A DNA stretch of 64,000 nucleotides from Saccharomycopsis fibuligera x Saccharomycopsis cf. fibuligera (Eukaryota > Ascomycota > Saccharomycetes > Ascoideales > Saccharomycopsidaceae): contig CP012816.1 in assembly GCA_001936135.1 (NCBI GenBank), forward strand, positions 1,305,501 through 1,369,500, given 5' to 3'. Every line of letters starts with the position of its first letter. Position 1 is the stretch's first letter. The translations under genes were made by a program, and so were the position numbers. Below, piece after piece: positions 61,844-64,000 of the stretch. The notes under the pieces are model-generated. The model worked only from the letters and a program-made list of their open reading frames with translations. It did not search any database and was not told where the DNA came from.

Positions 61844-63196
61844 CTACTCATTCCATTTTTTAGCCACCATTCCTTCTGGTGGATCAATTTCATATTTCTT
61901 AGTACTCACCTCTTTCCAGTTAGTACTCAATGCAGTACCACCACTTTCAACATATGACTTCTCCATAGCTCTTCTAGTATCAGGATCAGCATTTTTAAAA
62001 ATCTCCTTAAAGAATTTCATATCGTCAGCATTATCATCTTCGACGTCCTTAAATTCTTCGTCAAGCTTAGCCCAATCAATGTGTTTCTTAGATGATGATG
62101 GATAGCTAATCACAGGCTTTGGTTTTTGACCATTTGTTCTTTCTCCATTACTGGTGGAAGTAGTTTCAGAATCACTTTTGTCTCCGTTGCTTTCAGTATT
62201 TTGCGCATCAGCATCGCTGGATTCAGTTAGATCTAGTGGTGCAGCTTGCAAATCTTTCCACAATTTTGGCTTAAGTTTATGAAGTGACAACTCTAGTTTC
62301 GCGCCATAAACATCATAGGTAGATTGTTTAGTATCAATTTCTTCAGCCAAGTTATCCAATGAGTAAACGTAATCGCTTCCCGAAGGAGTCTTAAATTCAA
62401 ATTCCACAGATCTTGATTGAAAATTAATCTTGAAACTATCTTTAGGTATCTTTTTAATATAAATTGATACATTAATAGTTTGATTAGTTTCGTAAAATTC
62501 TTTCCGCACTTTATCTTGAGGTGGGTAAGACACAACGGAAGCAGGTTTTGGTACATTAGCCACTGCTTTTGGCAACGCCTGTGCTTTCTTTTTTTCTGCA
62601 GTATTGTCGTTATTATGTTTATTATCAACAATTTCCTTAATATTTTGTTCTGGTTTATTTGATTTAGCTTCCAAAGACTTGTTGTTTGGCTTTTGTGGTG
62701 GGATTTCTTTACCATAAATATCCTCCTTTTGCAGTTGTAATTCTTTAAGTGCTTCACTATCAGATAATCTCAAAGTAAGCAAAAATTCATTCAACTCTGC
62801 ATTTTCCGCAATACCAATCTTTTTCAAAGTCTTATTCAACCAAATATTCAACGAATCAGGATTATCGTGCTCATATCTCTCTGAATATTTTAAGTACTTG
62901 AATGCTTCATAATACTGCTTCTTTAAATAAAAAATAATCCCAATTCTATTGTATGCGACAGAAATATGTTTCTTCACTTTTTGTTCCTTTGCAATCCGTA
63001 GTGCACTAAACGCATCTTTGTAAATTGCTTGATCATAATCTTTCAATTTTTGATGAGAGAACGCTTTTTCAATTAGGGCGGCAAAATCTTTATTGTTGTC
63101 GTCGATGAGTTGATCTAATATTTGGAGTGCTTTGTTGTAGTCACCGTTTTCATTAGCGGTTTGAGCCAAATCGAGTTTCTTGCTAGCTGCTGACAT
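61844..63196 (-). CDS. SGT1: Sgt1, Hsp90 co-chaperone for kinetochore and SCF assembly
   Basis: A 450-residue protein (Sc Sgt1 is 395). TPR repeats fill residues 1-130 (AQTANENGDYNKALQILDQL; AYNRIGIIFYLKKQYYEAFK). The CS domain (about 218-310; TINVSIYIKKI, VEFEFKTPSGSDYVYSLDNL, LELSLHKLKPKLW) binds Hsp90. The SGS domain (about 370-450) contains WAKLDEEFKDVE, FFKEIFKNADPDTRRAMEKS and ends PPEGMVAKKWNE. It helps assemble the CBF3 kinetochore complex and SCF ligases through Skp1. The ATG at 63194-63196 precedes the TPR part directly. Divergent from NOB1, as in S. cerevisiae (YOR057W/YOR056C). Confidence 0.96.
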   Translation of the reverse strand: MSAASKKLDLAQTANENGDYNKALQILDQLIDDNNKDFAALIEKAFSHQKLKDYDQAIYKDAFSALRIAKEQKVKKHISVAYNRIGIIFYLKKQYYEAFKYLKYSERYEHDNPDSLNIWLNKTLKKIGIAENAELNEFLLTLRLSDSEALKELQLQKEDIYGKEIPPQKPNNKSLEAKSNKPEQNIKEIVDNKHNNDNTAEKKKAQALPKAVANVPKPASVVSYPPQDKVRKEFYETNQTINVSIYIKKIPKDSFKINFQSRSVEFEFKTPSGSDYVYSLDNLAEEIDTKQSTYDVYGAKLELSLHKLKPKLWKDLQAAPLDLTESSDADAQNTESNGDKSDSETTSTSNGERTNGQKPKPVISYPSSSKKHIDWAKLDEEFKDVEDDNADDMKFFKEIFKNADPDTRRAMEKSYVESGGTALSTNWKEVSTKKYEIDPPEGMVAKKWNE

Positions 63197-63572
63197 GTTG
63201 CACTAATTTAAACAAGTACTGATAGGTGCTTTGAATTGAATAATGAATGATTCCCGTTACTTGTTTCTAAGGCTGTTCTTGATATTTCGTCTGCTTTAAT
63301 GAAAGCGAGCCAATTATTGATGTATTACCTGCGCTAAATTGAGAACAAAAACGAAGACCAATTAGCGCTGTTCCACACTAGTGGATCCAACGTGACCAAA
63401 ACTCATCGCAGTTGAAAATTTCACTAAAAAAATTTTTTATTTTGTTATTACTACTAGTGCTATCAATGCTGTCATTGAATTTATTTGATTTACACAAGGT
63501 CAACTACTTACATTTGGTCTGTTACAACGAAGCATAGAGGCAGTGCCAAAAAAGTATAAAACACTGTTCATA
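63197..63572. promoter_or_regulatory. Divergent promoter SGT1 / NOB1 with PAC and RRPE
   Basis: 376 bases. A perfect PAC (CTCATCGC, 63402-63409) is followed by TGAAAATTT (63413-63421) and an A7T6 tract (63426-63438), RRPE-like. Together they are the ribosome-biogenesis signature, about 135-170 bases before the NOB1 start. Confidence 0.65.
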
Positions 63573-64000
63573 ATGTCTGGATCTTTAGACAAGAAACCTC
63601 CAGTTCAAGCCTTAGTGCTTGATGCTGCACCATTAATCACTCAACATATAAACACATTAACTAGTTTTGCATCTACATTTTACATTACTCCATCAGTTTA
63701 CAAAGAAATTAAGGATGAAAATGCAAGAAGAAACTTGGAGTACTGGAAAGACAAACTTCAAATAAGACATCCAAAACCTGAGTATATAAAAAAGGTGTCA
63801 GATTTTGCTAAGCTTACTGGTGATTTCAACGTTTTAAGTGCTAATGATATCCATATCATTGCCTTAACGTACGAGATTGAAGTAGAGTTGAATGGTGGTA
63901 GCGATAGTCACTTGAGATCATTTCCAGGGGAAAAGAAAGGCTCTGATTTGAACAAAGGTAATAATGTTATCGAAGATGTGGAGAAAACTAATGATGATGG
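63573..64000 (+). CDS. NOB1: Pre-40S endonuclease Nob1 (C-terminus off the right edge)
   Basis: 142 complete codons are visible before the window ends. The N-terminus is a PIN nuclease domain: VQALVLDAAPLITQHI carries the first catalytic Asp, followed by FYITPSVYKEIKDENARRNLE, and then KVSDFAKLTGDFNVLSANDI HIIALTYEIE with another acidic metal ligand. These match Sc Nob1 (ALILDATPLITQ ... KVSTFAKLTGDYSVLSANDL). Nob1 makes the final 3' cut of 18S rRNA in cytoplasmic pre-40S particles. The C-terminal zinc ribbon lies beyond the edge. The ATG at 63573 is the first of the frame. Confidence 0.97.
   Translation, partial: MSGSLDKKPPVQALVLDAAPLITQHINTLTSFASTFYITPSVYKEIKDENARRNLEYWKDKLQIRHPKPEYIKKVSDFAKLTGDFNVLSANDIHIIALTYEIEVELNGGSDSHLRSFPGEKKGSDLNKGNNVIEDVEKTNDD

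Overview
This 64 kb window is nuclear chromosomal DNA of a budding yeast (Saccharomycotina). The genes are compact and mostly intron-poor. The three introns I can define use GTATGT donors with TACTAAC-type branch points, and every recognised protein has a clear yeast relative. CTG codons are almost absent: none in the whole MEF1, MTD1 and PSF1 genes. Where they fall at conserved sites they sit at Ser or Thr positions (MAG1, DDI1). I therefore read the source as a lineage that reassigned CTG, most likely the CTG-Ser1 (Candida/Debaryomyces) group. No tRNA-Ser(CAG) lies in the window to prove it, and the genus cannot be named.

Layout, left to right: YNG1-like (cut by the left edge, -), SSL2 (+), SGO1 (-), DAD2 (+, spliced), NUP133 (-), RPF2 (+, spliced), MTD1 (-), a 2.1 kb gap, an MCH-type transporter (+), RRN10-like (-), SLD5 (+), OCA6 (-), DOS2 (+), DOA4 (-, spliced), POM34 (+), dynein light intermediate chain (+), RIC1 (-), a 2.1 kb gap with tRNA-Asn, DCP2 (-), MEF1 (-), PSF1 (-), a membrane RING-H2 protein (-), MAG1 (-), DDI1 (+), RAD26 (-), ASE1 (+), SGT1 (-), NOB1 (+, cut by the right edge).

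Four blocks keep the S. cerevisiae gene order and orientation: DAD2-NUP133-RPF2-MTD1 (YKR083C-YKR080W), OCA6-DOS2-DOA4 (YDR067C-YDR069C), MAG1-DDI1 (YER142C-YER143W) and ASE1-SGT1-NOB1 (YOR058C-YOR056C). Themes recur: DNA repair and transcription (SSL2, RAD26, MAG1, DDI1), replication (GINS subunits SLD5 and PSF1), chromosome segregation (SGO1, DAD2, ASE1, SGT1), nuclear pore (NUP133, POM34), ribosome synthesis (RPF2, NOB1, RRN10) and ubiquitin/endosome biology (DOA4, RIC1, RING protein). These are ordinary housekeeping genes and no operon-like system is present.

The most useful results are corrected gene models: a missing first exon of DOA4, a tiny first exon of RPF2, and a DAD2 intron that skips a near AG. 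Several naive reading frames begin at GTG or TTG and need later ATG starts. Other points are a conserved damage-response element between MAG1 and DDI1, cell-cycle promoter motifs at matching genes, and an unusually motif-rich DCP2 tail. I found no transposon, virus-like element, CRISPR array or rRNA.
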